A DNA stretch of 64,000 nucleotides, from contig NZ_BAED01000063.1 in the NCBI RefSeq assembly GCF_000241345.1, positions 62,001-126,000 of the forward strand, in the 5' to 3' direction. This document shows positions 1 through 9,259 of this stretch, piece after piece. The stretch is from Gordonia amarae NBRC 15530 (lineage in GTDB: Bacteria; Actinomycetota; Actinomycetes; Mycobacteriales; Mycobacteriaceae). Numbering within the stretch: position 1 is the first letter of the stretch; the number at the start of each line of letters is the position of its first letter. The notes under the pieces are model-generated. The model saw only the letters and a program-made list of their open reading frames with translations. It was not told the DNA's origin and ran no database searches. The position numbers and the translations under genes were made by a program.

Positions 1-1128
1 GCCGTAGACGACGGGACCGCCCTGCGGGGCGCCGAGGTCGGCGGTGATGCCCGTCCAGGAGAAGGTGCGGTCACCGTTGGTGCCCCAGCCGTGGCCGACA
101 CCGTCGGGCAGGTTGGAGATGGCGCCGGTGCGCTTGGCCTTCACCAGCAGCTTGCTGGTGTTGAGGCTGCCGGCGGCCAGGATCAGCGCCTTGGTGGTGT
201 ACACCTTGCGGCCCACCACCCGGCCCGTCTTGTCGGTGCGGTTGACGTTGACGATCCACTTGCCGCCCCGGCCACGGGCGATGCTGGTGACCTCGTGCTG
301 GGTGGCGACGGTGACCCGGCCGGTGGCTTCGGCCTGACGCAGGTAGGTGACATCAATGCTGTGCTTGCCCCCGTTGTTGACGCCGAACAGGGTGTCGCCG
401 ACGGTGTAGGAGCGCCGCATCTTGCCCTGGTTCTCGGCGATCGCGTAGTTCCAGTCGATCGGGGCGCGCAGCTTCTCGACCGGCATTCCCGCCCGGCGGG
501 CGCGCTTGGCGAACTCGCGGGCACCACGGTAGGCGTGCGAGTTGATCAGCGCGTCGGGCGCCACGTTGGCCTTGAGCATCCGGGCCACGCGCGGGTAGTG
601 GACGCGGTCCATCATCGAGTAGTCCAGGGCGTCCGGGAACCAGGCGTTGAACACCGACCGCTTGGGCTGCAGGGTCATGCCGAGGTACACCAGCGAGCCG
701 CCGCCGACACCGGCAGCGCACACCGCCGACATCGTCGGGCTGACGATCGTCTCGAACAGACCGACGTACGGGTCCTGACCGAACGGGCGGCCGAACAGGT
801 TGGGCGCGGACTTGTGCCACAGGGTGCGCCGGTCCATGTTCTGGCCGGTCGGGAAGGTGTGTGCGTTGGGGCCGGTCGGCCAGCGCTTGCCACGCTCGAG
901 GACCAGCACGTTGACGCCGGCCTGGGCCAGCCGCAGCGCGGCCACACCGCCGCCGAAGCCGGAACCGATGACGATCGCCCGCTGTTCGGACCGGTCGGTG
1001 CGCACCCTGGGGGCACCCGTCGCGGGTCCCACACCCGGGATGAACTGCGTACCGGCCACACCGGCGCCGACAGCGGCAGCGCCTTTGAGAAAGGTACGAC
1101 GCGTCGTCAAGGACATTCCCACTCCCAT
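1..1128 (-). CDS. Cholesterol oxidase-type GMC flavoenzyme, Tat-exported (3' part beyond window)
   Basis: Oxidises 3-beta-hydroxysterols to 3-keto-4-ene steroids with FAD in characterised family members. The visible 376 residues begin with a twin-arginine signal (RRTFLKG at residues 10-16, then a hydrophobic stretch), so the protein is probably exported folded. The Rossmann FAD motif GSGFGGG is at residues 55-61. The GVGGGSLV motif and the following GNNHGK-like segment (here VNNGGKHSIDVTYL) match class I cholesterol oxidases. The C-terminal substrate domain and catalytic residues lie off the left edge. The start at 1128 follows a GGGGCGAG stretch; an in-frame ATG at 1116 is an alternative. 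KstR and FadE34 elsewhere in the window support sterol use, but substrate is inferred from family. Confidence 0.8.
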   Translation of the reverse strand, partial: MGVGMSLTTRRTFLKGAAAVGAGVAGTQFIPGVGPATGAPRVRTDRSEQRAIVIGSGFGGGVAALRLAQAGVNVLVLERGKRWPTGPNAHTFPTGQNMDRRTLWHKSAPNLFGRPFGQDPYVGLFETIVSPTMSAVCAAGVGGGSLVYLGMTLQPKRSVFNAWFPDALDYSMMDRVHYPRVARMLKANVAPDALINSHAYRGAREFAKRARRAGMPVEKLRAPIDWNYAIAENQGKMRRSYTVGDTLFGVNNGGKHSIDVTYLRQAEATGRVTVATQHEVTSIARGRGGKWIVNVNRTDKTGRVVGRKVYTTKALILAAGSLNTSKLLVKAKRTGAISNLPDGVGHGWGTNGDRTFSWTGITADLGAPQGGPVVYG

Positions 1129-1172
1129 ATCTCGCCCCGGGCCGACCCCCGGCTCAGGGCGCATTCCACCCT

Positions 1173-1188
1173 GGGGTCACGTGACCCC
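1173..1188. promoter_or_regulatory. 16-bp perfect palindrome upstream of the cholesterol oxidase-type gene
   Basis: GGGGTCACGTGACCCC is a perfect palindrome lying about 45 bases upstream of the flavoenzyme start, in its promoter interval. It does not match the KstR (TAGAAC-NN-GTTCTA) or KstR2 patterns. It is a candidate operator for an unidentified regulator. A second, weaker inverted repeat (CAGGT-N6-ACCTG, 1253-1268) lies further upstream. Confidence 0.35.
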
Positions 1189-1354
1189 GCCAACTCTGTA
1201 GAGGAACTTACCGGAGCGTAACCGTGTTGGCGAACCTTTCACGGTCACAAATCAGGTGCTCTGACCTGCATACCTTGTGGTTCAAGAGCATCGGTGCCGA
1301 AGTGTGAGGTCTCCGGGATGCGTGGCCCTCCGGATTGAGGCCTAAGCGGGGCGG

Positions 1355-1858
1355 TCACAGACCTTCGGCGCGGACGGCCCGGTCGTAGGCGTCGTTGTAG
1401 GCACGCAACTCATGCAGCAACGCCTCGGGACTGCCGGGCGCGAGGTCGGCGAAGACGCGCCGCAGCCTGTCGGCCCGCAGCTCGCCGTCGTGCTGGAACG
1501 CCACATACCCGGCCTCCGTCGGCCGCAACAGCTTGCTGGCACTGCCCTCGACCGCGAACCGCTCGACGTAACCGTGGTTGATCGCGGCGTTGACCTGACG
1601 ATTCACCGTCGACTGTTCGAGTTCGAGCTCGACGGACAGTTCCCGCAAGGTGCGCGGCCCTTCCCACAGCCGCCACAGGATGTTGAACGCCGACGCCTCC
1701 AGAATCGCCCCGGAGAAGGTACTGGCCTTGCGCCGGTTCATCCGCTGCAACTCGTCGACGATGTCATGGATCTGCTGCGACGCCCACGGCGAGATGGCTG
1801 TGTTTTCTGCGCCCGCTCGCACGCTCGCGGATCGCGGGTCCTGCGGGCCAGAAGTCAT
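1355..1858 (-). CDS. MarR-type winged-helix transcriptional regulator
   Basis: A 167-residue predicted DNA-binding repressor. Its middle part (about residues 45-125) has the MarR winged-helix pattern: a helix with FNILWRLWEGPRTLRELS, a recognition helix around EQSTVNRQVNAAI, and a wing before LRPTEAGY. The start is the ATG at 1858, because GAGGAGGGAAGAAC directly precedes it; the reading frame stays open further upstream without a comparable ribosome site. It is divergent from an MFS pump gene, and a palindrome (2022-2038) lies between them. This is the usual arrangement for a MarR protein that represses a drug or metabolite exporter. The inducing ligand is unknown. Confidence 0.8.
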   Translation of the reverse strand: MTSGPQDPRSASVRAGAENTAISPWASQQIHDIVDELQRMNRRKASTFSGAILEASAFNILWRLWEGPRTLRELSVELELEQSTVNRQVNAAINHGYVERFAVEGSASKLLRPTEAGYVAFQHDGELRADRLRRVFADLAPGSPEALLHELRAYNDAYDRAVRAEGL

Positions 1859-2018
1859 GTTCTTCCCTCCTCGTTCACGCGGACTCGCAAGCTCGTCCGG
1901 CTCACTCGTCAGTCCAGAACATGACGGCCCTCCGGACCGAAGCTCTGCGCTGTATTCCACTCTCAACACATTTCGGACATTCTGCCCGTCATCGGCGTTC
2001 TCAATGTAAAGGCCAATT

Positions 2019-2045
2019 TTGATATGTAGCTTACATATGTATTAT
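2019..2045 (+). promoter_or_regulatory. Promoter of the MFS gene with embedded MarR-type operator
   Basis: A perfect inverted repeat, ATATGTA-GCT-TACATAT (2022-2038), lies between the divergent MarR regulator and the MFS gene. It overlaps a candidate -35 TTGATA (2019-2024) and ends just before a candidate -10 TATTAT (2040-2045), with a 15-bp spacer. Binding of the regulator here would block the pump promoter. The repeat is seen directly; the assignment to this MarR protein is inferred from position. Confidence 0.55.
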
Positions 2046-2065
2046 GCACACCCGAAGGAGGTGCC

Positions 2066-3580
2066 ATGTCCGAGCACACCAAGGGTGCCCAGCCCGACCA
2101 GGAACCGACCCCGGTCGTGGCCCCTGCGGAGGAAGCCGCGCAGGGTCCCAACGCCGTCCTGATCATCGCAACCCTCTGCTTCGGCGGTCTGGCCGCGGCG
2201 CTCATGCAGACCCTCGTGGTCCCGCTGCAACCCGAGCTGCCCACCCTGCTCGACACCTCGCGCAGCAACGCGTCCTGGGTCATCACCGCGGCACTGCTCG
2301 GCGGTGCGGTGGCGATGCCGATCGCGGGCCGCCTGGCCGACATGTTCGGCAAGAAGCTCGTGCTGCTGGTGAGTGGCCTGCTGCTGGTGCTCGGTTCGGT
2401 GATCTGCGCCGCGGGCTCTGGCCTGGCGCCGATGGTCGTCGGCCGCGCCGTACAGGGTCTGGCGATGGGCTTCATCCCGGTCGCCATCAGCCTCATGCGG
2501 GAGGTCACCCCGCCGCGGCTCACTTCGATCGCCGTCGCCACGATGTCGGCGACGATGGGTGTCGGCGGTGCGATTGGTCTGCCGCTGGCCGCCGCGATCT
2601 ACGAATCCGGCGACTGGCACGTCCTGTTCTGGGCCTCCGCCGCCCTCTCCGCGCTCGTGCTGGTGCTGACCTGGATCGTCGTCCCACCCGTGCAGGACGC
2701 CGTCGGCGGCCGTCTCGACTGGGGCGGGGCGATCGGCCTGTCCGCCGCGCTGATCCTCGTGCTCACCGCGATCACCAAGGGCAACGACTGGGGCTGGTCG
2801 AGCGCGACCACCCTCGGCATGCTGGTGGCCGGCCTTCTCGTGCTGGCCGGGTGGGGCGCATACGAACTCCGCCACAGCAACCCGCTCGTCGACCTGCGCA
2901 CCAGCGCCCGTCCCGCGGTCCTGTTCTGCAACGTCGCCGGTGTGGCCATCGGTTTCGGCATGATGGCGCAGTCGATCGTGGTGCCGCTGCTGCTCGAATC
3001 GCCCAAGAGCACCGGTTACGGTCTGGGCCAGACGATTCTGGAAGCCGGCCTGTGGATGGCCCCGGGCGGCCTGATGATGCTGGTCTTCGCCCCCGTCTCG
3101 GCCACCCTGATCAACCGGATCGGCCCCAAGTACACGCTCATGCTGGGCGCGACGATCCTCGGCCTGGGCTACCTGTTCGCCGCGTTCATGATGGGTTCGG
3201 CCTGGCAGTTGATGATCGCGTCGATGGTGTGCGCCGCGGGCGTCGGTATCGGTTACGCCGCGATGCCCACCCTCATCCTGGGCGCCGTCCCGCTGTCGGA
3301 GGCCGGTGCGGCGGTCGGCTTCAACTCGCTGATGCGCTCGGTCGGCACCACCACGGCGTCGGCGGTGATGGCACTGGTGCTCACCTCCTCGAGCATCGAC
3401 GTCGACGGCATCAGCTTCCCGTCGGATTCGACGTTCACCTGGTGTTTCCTGATCGGTGCGGTCGCCGCGTTCATCGGTGTGGCCATCACCCTGTTCGTGC
3501 CGGGGTCCAAGCCCGCCCCGCAGCCGGTGCCTGTCGCACCCGCGGAGGCCGGCGCCGAACCCACCAGCGCCGGCACGTAG
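2066..3580 (+). CDS. MFS transporter, DHA2-like 14-helix drug/proton antiporter
   Basis: A 504-residue inner-membrane exporter. The sequence alternates hydrophobic segments throughout and carries the MFS loop 2-3 signature GRLADMFGKK near residue 90. Length and segment count fit the 14-helix DHA2 group (QacA/EmrB-like) better than 12-helix carriers. The C-terminus is a Pro/Ala-rich cytoplasmic tail. The start ATG is set by a strong AAGGAGGTGCC site. It is divergent from the MarR gene and probably controlled by it. The substrate cannot be read from the sequence. The next gene is a second pump of the same family in the opposite orientation, tail to tail with a 7-base gap. Confidence 0.85.
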   Translation: MSEHTKGAQPDQEPTPVVAPAEEAAQGPNAVLIIATLCFGGLAAALMQTLVVPLQPELPTLLDTSRSNASWVITAALLGGAVAMPIAGRLADMFGKKLVLLVSGLLLVLGSVICAAGSGLAPMVVGRAVQGLAMGFIPVAISLMREVTPPRLTSIAVATMSATMGVGGAIGLPLAAAIYESGDWHVLFWASAALSALVLVLTWIVVPPVQDAVGGRLDWGGAIGLSAALILVLTAITKGNDWGWSSATTLGMLVAGLLVLAGWGAYELRHSNPLVDLRTSARPAVLFCNVAGVAIGFGMMAQSIVVPLLLESPKSTGYGLGQTILEAGLWMAPGGLMMLVFAPVSATLINRIGPKYTLMLGATILGLGYLFAAFMMGSAWQLMIASMVCAAGVGIGYAAMPTLILGAVPLSEAGAAVGFNSLMRSVGTTTASAVMALVLTSSSIDVDGISFPSDSTFTWCFLIGAVAAFIGVAITLFVPGSKPAPQPVPVAPAEAGAEPTSAGT

Positions 3581-3587
3581 CACCGCG

Positions 3588-4997
3588 TCACCGCGCGGAT
3601 TCGCGCGCCCCGCCGCTGATCAGATTGGCGGTCAGCGCCACACACACCGCCGCACAACCGATCGCGCTGATGGCCAGTGCGAGCCGGATCCCGGTCTCGG
3701 TGGGCGGTCCGCCCGGGCTGACGGCGTGCGCGGTGAGCACCGCACCCGACAACGCGCTGCCGAGGGCGCCGCCGAGGGTGCGCAGCACCTGGTTGAAGCT
3801 GACGGCGCTGCCCAGTTCCTCGGTGACGACGCTGCGCGCGATGAGGCCGGGCATCGCCGCGTAGGTGGTGCCGATGCCCACGCCGAACAGGAACTGGCCT
3901 GCCATGAGTTCCCACAGGTGGTTGTGCGCGAGCCACATGGCGAAGGCCGCGACGGTCAACGCGCTCGCCCCGATCGGCAGGAACATCGTCAGCGACACCC
4001 GTCGCGACAGCGCTCGCACCACCCGGTTGGAGGCGAAACTACCCACCGACAGCGGCAGCATCACGAACCCTGCCCACAGCACCGGCACGGCCAGACCGAA
4101 CCCGGTGCTCTCCGGTGCCTGCGCGACGAGACTGATGATCGACAGCCCCATGTACATCGCGATGCCGAGCCCGATGGCGGCGCCGTTGGCCAGCAGTACG
4201 TCGGGACGACGGATCACCCGCAGGTTGACCATCGCGTGCGGCGTGCGCAGCGACACGACGACCCAGATCGCCAGCACGACGACCGCGCCACCGATCGTCA
4301 GCGTCGAGGGCACCGACGCCCAGCCCCAGTCCGGCCCCTGGCTGATGCCGATGAGCAGCGCCGCCAGACCCGCCCCGAACAGCGCGGCCCCACGCACGTC
4401 GAACGGCCGCCGCGGCGCCTGGTCGTCCGGGCCGTCCGGGATCGTCCACCACGCCACCGCCACCGCCGAGGCGATGAACACGACCGCGAACCAGAACGCC
4501 GTGCGGAAACCGAAGTCCGACGCGAGCAGACCGGTCAGCGGATAGCCGAGTCCGAGGCCCGTCGCCACCGTCACCGACAACGACGAGATGCCGCCCGCGA
4601 GCCGGTCGGGTGGCAGATACCGCCGGGCGATCGCGATGGTCACCGGCACGATGCCGTAGGTCAGGCCCTGCATCGCCCGGCCCGCCAGGAACACCGCGAA
4701 GTTGGGTGCGGAGGCGGCCAGCGCCGACCCGGCCATGATGATCAGCAAGCTCGCGATAAGCAGCCGCTTCTTGTGCGGGCCGTCGCTGAGGCGGCCCATC
4801 ACCGGTGTGACGACCGCCCCGACCAGCAGGTTGATGGTGAGCGTCCACTGTGCCGTGCTGACCGCGACGTCGAGTTCGCGGGCGATGGTGGGCACCAGCA
4901 GCATGCCGAGCGAGGCCACGATCGACGACGAGAGTGCCGTGTAGATCAATGCGATCGGCTGTACGGATTCCGTATCTCGACGCACTGTGACCATCAT
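3588..4997 (-). CDS. MFS transporter, second DHA2-like exporter
   Basis: A 469-residue membrane protein from the chosen ATG at 4997. It has the MFS signature GRLSDGPHKKR near residue 65, a GRAMQGL segment typical of the family, and hydrophobic segments consistent with 13-14 helices. The upstream part of the open frame is Arg/Pro-rich and non-hydrophobic, so it is unlikely to be translated; ATG at 4994 is equally possible. It converges on the first MFS gene and is divergent from an alpha/beta hydrolase. No regulator is adjacent apart from the MarR gene beyond its neighbour. Substrate unknown. Confidence 0.8.
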   Translation of the reverse strand: MMVTVRRDTESVQPIALIYTALSSSIVASLGMLLVPTIARELDVAVSTAQWTLTINLLVGAVVTPVMGRLSDGPHKKRLLIASLLIIMAGSALAASAPNFAVFLAGRAMQGLTYGIVPVTIAIARRYLPPDRLAGGISSLSVTVATGLGLGYPLTGLLASDFGFRTAFWFAVVFIASAVAVAWWTIPDGPDDQAPRRPFDVRGAALFGAGLAALLIGISQGPDWGWASVPSTLTIGGAVVVLAIWVVVSLRTPHAMVNLRVIRRPDVLLANGAAIGLGIAMYMGLSIISLVAQAPESTGFGLAVPVLWAGFVMLPLSVGSFASNRVVRALSRRVSLTMFLPIGASALTVAAFAMWLAHNHLWELMAGQFLFGVGIGTTYAAMPGLIARSVVTEELGSAVSFNQVLRTLGGALGSALSGAVLTAHAVSPGGPPTETGIRLALAISAIGCAAVCVALTANLISGGARESAR

Positions 4998-5202
4998 TCG
5001 ATAGTGCCCCACCGGCCGCGGCGGACCACAGTCCGGGTTGCGGGCCGACGACCGCTGCCGCGCCACGGTCGGCGGCGTTCCCGCTGGCAGTCGCACCCAC
5101 CGGCGTCGGGGGCGCGGTTGCGCTCACCTAGAGTCGATCGAGGGTCCGCGCACCGGAACCCGCCCGGGTATCCGGGGCCCAGGCACCGAACCGGAGGAAC
5201 CC

Positions 5203-6084
5203 ATGCCGACCGATCCGAACGTGGCCGCCCCACAGTGGTTCACCGACGCGATCAGCACCCCGGGTGAGCGGCACTCGCTGGAGGTCGACGGCGCCACGAT
5301 CGTCTATCGCACGTGGGGCGATGCCGGTGCGCCCGGTGTGCTGCTGGTGCACGGCGGCGGAGCCCATGGCGGCTGGTGGGATCACCTGGCCCCGCAGCTC
5401 GCGGCCGGCAGGCGCGTGGTCGCCCTCGACCTGTCCGGGCACGGCGACAGCGACTGGCGCGAGACCTACACCTTCGACACGTGGGCGCGTGAGCTCCACG
5501 CGGTGGCCGTGGCCGCGCGGGCGGACCACCGGTTGCTGGTGGTGGGCCACAGCCTCGGCGGCGTCACCACCGCCACCGCATCGAGGTTGTTTCCCGAACT
5601 CATCACCGACATCGTCATGATCGATTCGGAGGTCTACGACCCGGCCGTGCACGGGACGTCCCGGCCGGGCGGCGACGATCAGCCGTCGATCCGCAGCACC
5701 GGACGCCGCCACTACCCGAGCCGCGACGAGTTGCTGGCCCGGTACCGGCTGGTGCCCGATCATCCCTGTCTCGGCTACGCCAAGGACTACGTGGCCGCCG
5801 GCTCTGTGGTGAGCGAGCCCGAGGGCTGGCGCTGGAAGTTCGACCGCACCTTCGCCCTCCACCTCGACCCCCGGCCGCCGATGCCCGCACCGGACACCCG
5901 CGTCACCGTCATCCGCGCCGGCCGCGGCCGGATGACCTCGTATATGGCCGGCAAGATCGTCGCCGAACTGCGCACCGTCTCGCGGATCGTCACCTTCCCC
6001 GAGGCCGGGCATCACGTGATGCTCGACTATCCGCTCGAGCTGCTCGCCGAGATCCGCGAGGCGATCGGGCGCCTGCCCGGCTGA
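5203..6084 (+). CDS. Alpha/beta-fold hydrolase
   Basis: A 293-residue predicted soluble serine hydrolase. The oxyanion-hole region HGGGAHGGWWD is near residue 55 and the nucleophile elbow GHSLGG near residue 115. The catalytic His is in AGHHVMLD near the C-terminus, and an Asp candidate (PAPDTRVTVI) precedes it, so the triad looks complete. The start is set by GGAGGAACCC before the ATG. It is divergent from the second MFS gene. Family resemblance covers epoxide hydrolases, esterases and C-C hydrolases, so the substrate is not assigned. Confidence 0.8.
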   Translation: MPTDPNVAAPQWFTDAISTPGERHSLEVDGATIVYRTWGDAGAPGVLLVHGGGAHGGWWDHLAPQLAAGRRVVALDLSGHGDSDWRETYTFDTWARELHAVAVAARADHRLLVVGHSLGGVTTATASRLFPELITDIVMIDSEVYDPAVHGTSRPGGDDQPSIRSTGRRHYPSRDELLARYRLVPDHPCLGYAKDYVAAGSVVSEPEGWRWKFDRTFALHLDPRPPMPAPDTRVTVIRAGRGRMTSYMAGKIVAELRTVSRIVTFPEAGHHVMLDYPLELLAEIREAIGRLPG

Positions 6085-6112
6085 TCCCGGTAGGCCGGCA
6101 GGCGGTCCGGTC

Positions 6113-7681
6113 CTACTTCTCCGTTTCGAGAACGGCTGCGGCGGCCTCTCGTTCGGCGGCGGACTGCTCCGGGGTGGTGCGGCGCAGCGTCTCGCCGACG
6201 AAGAACGCCGGGCGTTTGATGCGCATGATCACCATCAGGATCGCCCCGACGATGAGCAGGCCGAAACCGATGTAGAAGATCAGGCCGATCCCGAACAGCG
6301 ATGCCCCGCTGCCGTTCTCCGGGTCGAGACTTTCGCCGACGGAAATGATGAACACGGCGATCAGGGCGCAGCCGCCGAGCAGCGGGGCCAGGAACTTGCA
6401 CAGGATGTTGTGCGTGCTGGTGAACAGCTGGTGCCGGAAGTACCAGACGCAGGCGAAGGCGGTGATGCCGTAGTACCAGCAGATCATGATGCCGAGCGCG
6501 GCGATGGTGTCGGTGAGCGTGCGGTCCGACAGCAGCGTCACCCCCGTATAGAACACGGCGGTGACGATCCCGGCGACGAGCGCACCGAAGGCCGGGGACA
6601 GGAACCGGGGGCTGATCTCGGCGAACCGGTCGGGGAACGCCTTGTAGCTGCCCATCGACAGCATCGTGCGCGCCGCCGGCAGGAACGTGGTCTGCAGGCT
6701 CGCCACCGCGGAGGCGAGGATCGCCAGGAACAGGAAGATCTGCCCGACGCTGCCCATGACCGGCTCGGCGAGCGCTCCGAAGACGTTCTCCGCGTTGTCG
6801 GGGTTGCCCAGTCCCAGCCCGTCCTCGCCGACACCGGCGTACATCATGGTGGCCAGTGAGACGAGCAGGTAGGTGCCGAGAATGGTGAGCACACACAGCA
6901 ATCCGGCCCGGCCGGGGGTGCGTTCCTTGTCCTTGCACTCCTCACCCAGGGTCAGGCAGGTGTCCCAGCCCCAGAACGCGAAGATCGAACCGGTCAGGCC
7001 GATGGCGAAGGCCGAGATCGACATTCCGGTGAACGGATTGAACCAGTCGATGTCAAAGGACAACCCGGCGGGCGCGTCGTCGGTGGCAACTTTGACGAAG
7101 GCGATGGTCGCGAACACCATCAGCACGAGCATCTGGAATCCGACCAGGTAGTACTGGATGCGTTCGCTGGTGGTGATGCCGCGCATCGACACATACGTGG
7201 CCAGTGCCAGCAGCACCACCGTGGTCAGGATGTTGACCGCTTTGTTGGAGGTGCCCAGATCCGCGAGCGATTCGTGGTCGAATACCCGCGCCAGCGTCAG
7301 ATAGAAGAACTGCACCCCGACCGCGGCGAGATTCGACAGCACGATGATCGAGGCGACCACCATGCCCCACCCGCACATCCACCCCGCGTACGGCCCGAAC
7401 GCCTTGGTGGACCAGGTGAACGAGGCACCGGAATCGGTTGTGTCCGAATTCAGTTCACGGTAGCCGTAGGCGGTCAGGAACATCGGGATGAAGCCCGCGA
7501 TGAAAATGGCCGGCATCTTCAGGCCGACGGCGGCCACGATCAGCCCGATACTCGCGGTGAGCGTGTAGCCCGGCGCGACCGTCGAGATGCCGAGAACGGC
7601 TCCGGACAGAACACCGATCTTGTTGGCCGCCAGGCCCTTATCGGAAGTCTCGGTTTCCGGGATGTCTTGTGGTGTGGCCAT
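6113..7681 (-). CDS. APC-superfamily amino acid/amine permease
   Basis: A 522-residue transporter with about 12-14 hydrophobic segments. The first helix carries LSGAVLGISTVAPGYTLTASIG, the unwound-helix pattern of APC carriers that bind amino or amine groups. A GGCERTPGRAG-like cytoplasmic loop (here ECKDKERTPGRAG) before helix 7 is also typical. The start has GGAGGCCAG ahead of it. It is the last gene of the polyamine run, 126 bases after gabD, so a role in importing putrescine or GABA is likely from context. The exact substrate is inferred. Confidence 0.8.
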   Translation of the reverse strand: MATPQDIPETETSDKGLAANKIGVLSGAVLGISTVAPGYTLTASIGLIVAAVGLKMPAIFIAGFIPMFLTAYGYRELNSDTTDSGASFTWSTKAFGPYAGWMCGWGMVVASIIVLSNLAAVGVQFFYLTLARVFDHESLADLGTSNKAVNILTTVVLLALATYVSMRGITTSERIQYYLVGFQMLVLMVFATIAFVKVATDDAPAGLSFDIDWFNPFTGMSISAFAIGLTGSIFAFWGWDTCLTLGEECKDKERTPGRAGLLCVLTILGTYLLVSLATMMYAGVGEDGLGLGNPDNAENVFGALAEPVMGSVGQIFLFLAILASAVASLQTTFLPAARTMLSMGSYKAFPDRFAEISPRFLSPAFGALVAGIVTAVFYTGVTLLSDRTLTDTIAALGIMICWYYGITAFACVWYFRHQLFTSTHNILCKFLAPLLGGCALIAVFIISVGESLDPENGSGASLFGIGLIFYIGFGLLIVGAILMVIMRIKRPAFFVGETLRRTTPEQSAAEREAAAAVLETEK

Positions 7682-7807
7682 CTGGCCTCCGGTGATAAGC
7701 CTTGGGCGCCGAGGCCGCGGGCGTGGATAGTGACGGGTCTATCGCCTCCGACGTCTGGGTCGCGTGCGATGGGAATGCGGATCTGAGGTGCGCAGCCGAG
7801 CCGGCGA

Positions 7808-9259
7808 TTATCCGGTCAGGGCGATGTATTTGGTGTTCAGGTACTCCTCGATACCTTCCGAGCCGCCCTCGCTGCCGAGGCCGGACTGCTTGATCCCCCC
7901 GAAAGGTGCCGCGGGATCGGAGATCACACCACGGTTGACGCCCACCATGCCCGCCTCGAGCGCCGTCGACACCCGCAGCGCCCGGTCGAGGCCGCGGCTG
8001 TAGAAGTACGACGCCAGGCCGTAGTCGGTCGAGTTGGCCAGGGCCACCGCCTCGTCCTCGGTGTCGAAGCCGGTGATCACCGCGACCGGGCCGAAGATCT
8101 CCTCGCCCAGGATGCGGGCTCCGGCCGGCACGTCGTCGAGAACCGTCGGCTCGTAGAAGAATCCGTCGCCGGGAAGCGCCTTGCCGCCGGTGCGCACGCG
8201 TGCCCCGAGACCCACCGCCTCGTCGACGAGCGCGGCCACCCGGTCGCGCTGCTTGGCGTTGATGAGGGGGCCGAGGTCGACGCCGTCCGCGTCGCCCGGG
8301 CCGACCTTGATGGCGGCGACCTTCTCGGTGAGTGCGGCGGTGAACTCCTCGCGGACCGGATTGTGCACCAGGATCCGGTTGGCCGCGGTGCAGGCCTCGC
8401 CGCCGTTGCGCATCTTCGCCGCGAACGCGCCGGTGACCGCGGCGTCGATGTCGGCGTCGTCGAACACGATGAATGGGGCGTTGCCGCCGAGTTCCATCGA
8501 CGTCCGCAGCACCTGCCCCGCCGACTGTTCGATGAGGATCTTGCCGACCTGCGTGGAGCCGGTGAACGACACCTTGCGCAGCCGCGGGTCGGCCATGAGC
8601 GCGGCCACGACCTCCGGCGAGTTGAGCGTCGGGAGCACCGACAGCACCCCGTCGGGCAGTCCGGCGTCGGCGAGCACCTTGGCCAGCAGCAGCATGGTGA
8701 GCGGGGTGTCTTCGGCCGGTTTGACGATGACGGTGCAGCCCGCCGCGAGTGCCGGACCGATCTTGCGGGTGCCCATGGCGAGCGGGAAGTTCCACGGCGT
8801 CACCGCCAGCACCGGACCCACCGGCTGTTTGACCACGAGAATGCGGCCGTTGCCGGCGGGCGGGGTGGCGGTGCGGCCGTACACGCGCACCGCTTCCTCG
8901 GAGAACCAGCGGAAGAACTCGGCGCCATAGGCCACCTCGCCGCGGCTCTCGGCGAGGGTCTTGCCCATCTCGGCGGTCATCAGGGCCGCGAAGTCGTCGG
9001 CGCGTTCGGCGATGAGTTCCCAGGCGCGGCGCAGGATCACCGACCGTTCCCGCGGCGACGTCGCGGCCCACTCGGCCTGCACCGCGACGGCCGCGTCGAG
9101 GGCTGCGGTCGCGTCGGCGATCCCGGCGTCGGCCACCGATGTCAGGACCTTGCCGGTGGCGGGGTCGACGACGTCGATCGTGGCGCCCGAGGCCGCTGGG
9201 CGCTCGTCGTTGCCGATCCACAGTCCCGTCGGGATGTCCTGCGCCAGTGCCGTACTCAT
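7808..9259 (-). CDS. gabD: Succinate-semialdehyde dehydrogenase
   Basis: Oxidises succinate semialdehyde to succinate, the last step of GABA degradation. The 483 residues show the full aldehyde dehydrogenase plan: PWNFPLAMGTRKIGPALAAG substrate/cofactor segment near 150, FTGSTQVGK in the cofactor domain, general base Glu in MELGGNAP and nucleophile Cys in NGGEACTAANR near 280. The pattern CTAANR and length match GabD. The open frame extends far upstream, but the real start is the ATG at 9259. It overlaps the gabT stop as ATGA, with GGAGGGCG inside the gabT end, so translation is probably coupled. NADP preference is likely but not proven here. Confidence 0.9.
   Translation of the reverse strand: MSTALAQDIPTGLWIGNDERPAASGATIDVVDPATGKVLTSVADAGIADATAALDAAVAVQAEWAATSPRERSVILRRAWELIAERADDFAALMTAEMGKTLAESRGEVAYGAEFFRWFSEEAVRVYGRTATPPAGNGRILVVKQPVGPVLAVTPWNFPLAMGTRKIGPALAAGCTVIVKPAEDTPLTMLLLAKVLADAGLPDGVLSVLPTLNSPEVVAALMADPRLRKVSFTGSTQVGKILIEQSAGQVLRTSMELGGNAPFIVFDDADIDAAVTGAFAAKMRNGGEACTAANRILVHNPVREEFTAALTEKVAAIKVGPGDADGVDLGPLINAKQRDRVAALVDEAVGLGARVRTGGKALPGDGFFYEPTVLDDVPAGARILGEEIFGPVAVITGFDTEDEAVALANSTDYGLASYFYSRGLDRALRVSTALEAGMVGVNRGVISDPAAPFGGIKQSGLGSEGGSEGIEEYLNTKYIALTG

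Noticed and set aside
1274-1286. KstR2-type operator near the cholesterol oxidase gene
   Set aside because: CTTG-N5-CAAG has the half sites in the wrong order and spacing for the KstR2 pattern CAAG-NN-CTTG.
2042-3583. 513-residue open frame on the minus strand opposite the MFS gene
   Set aside because: Composition is Arg/His/Gly-rich without hydrophobic or domain pattern; it is the GC-driven shadow of the MFS gene, which has a strong ribosome site and membrane topology.
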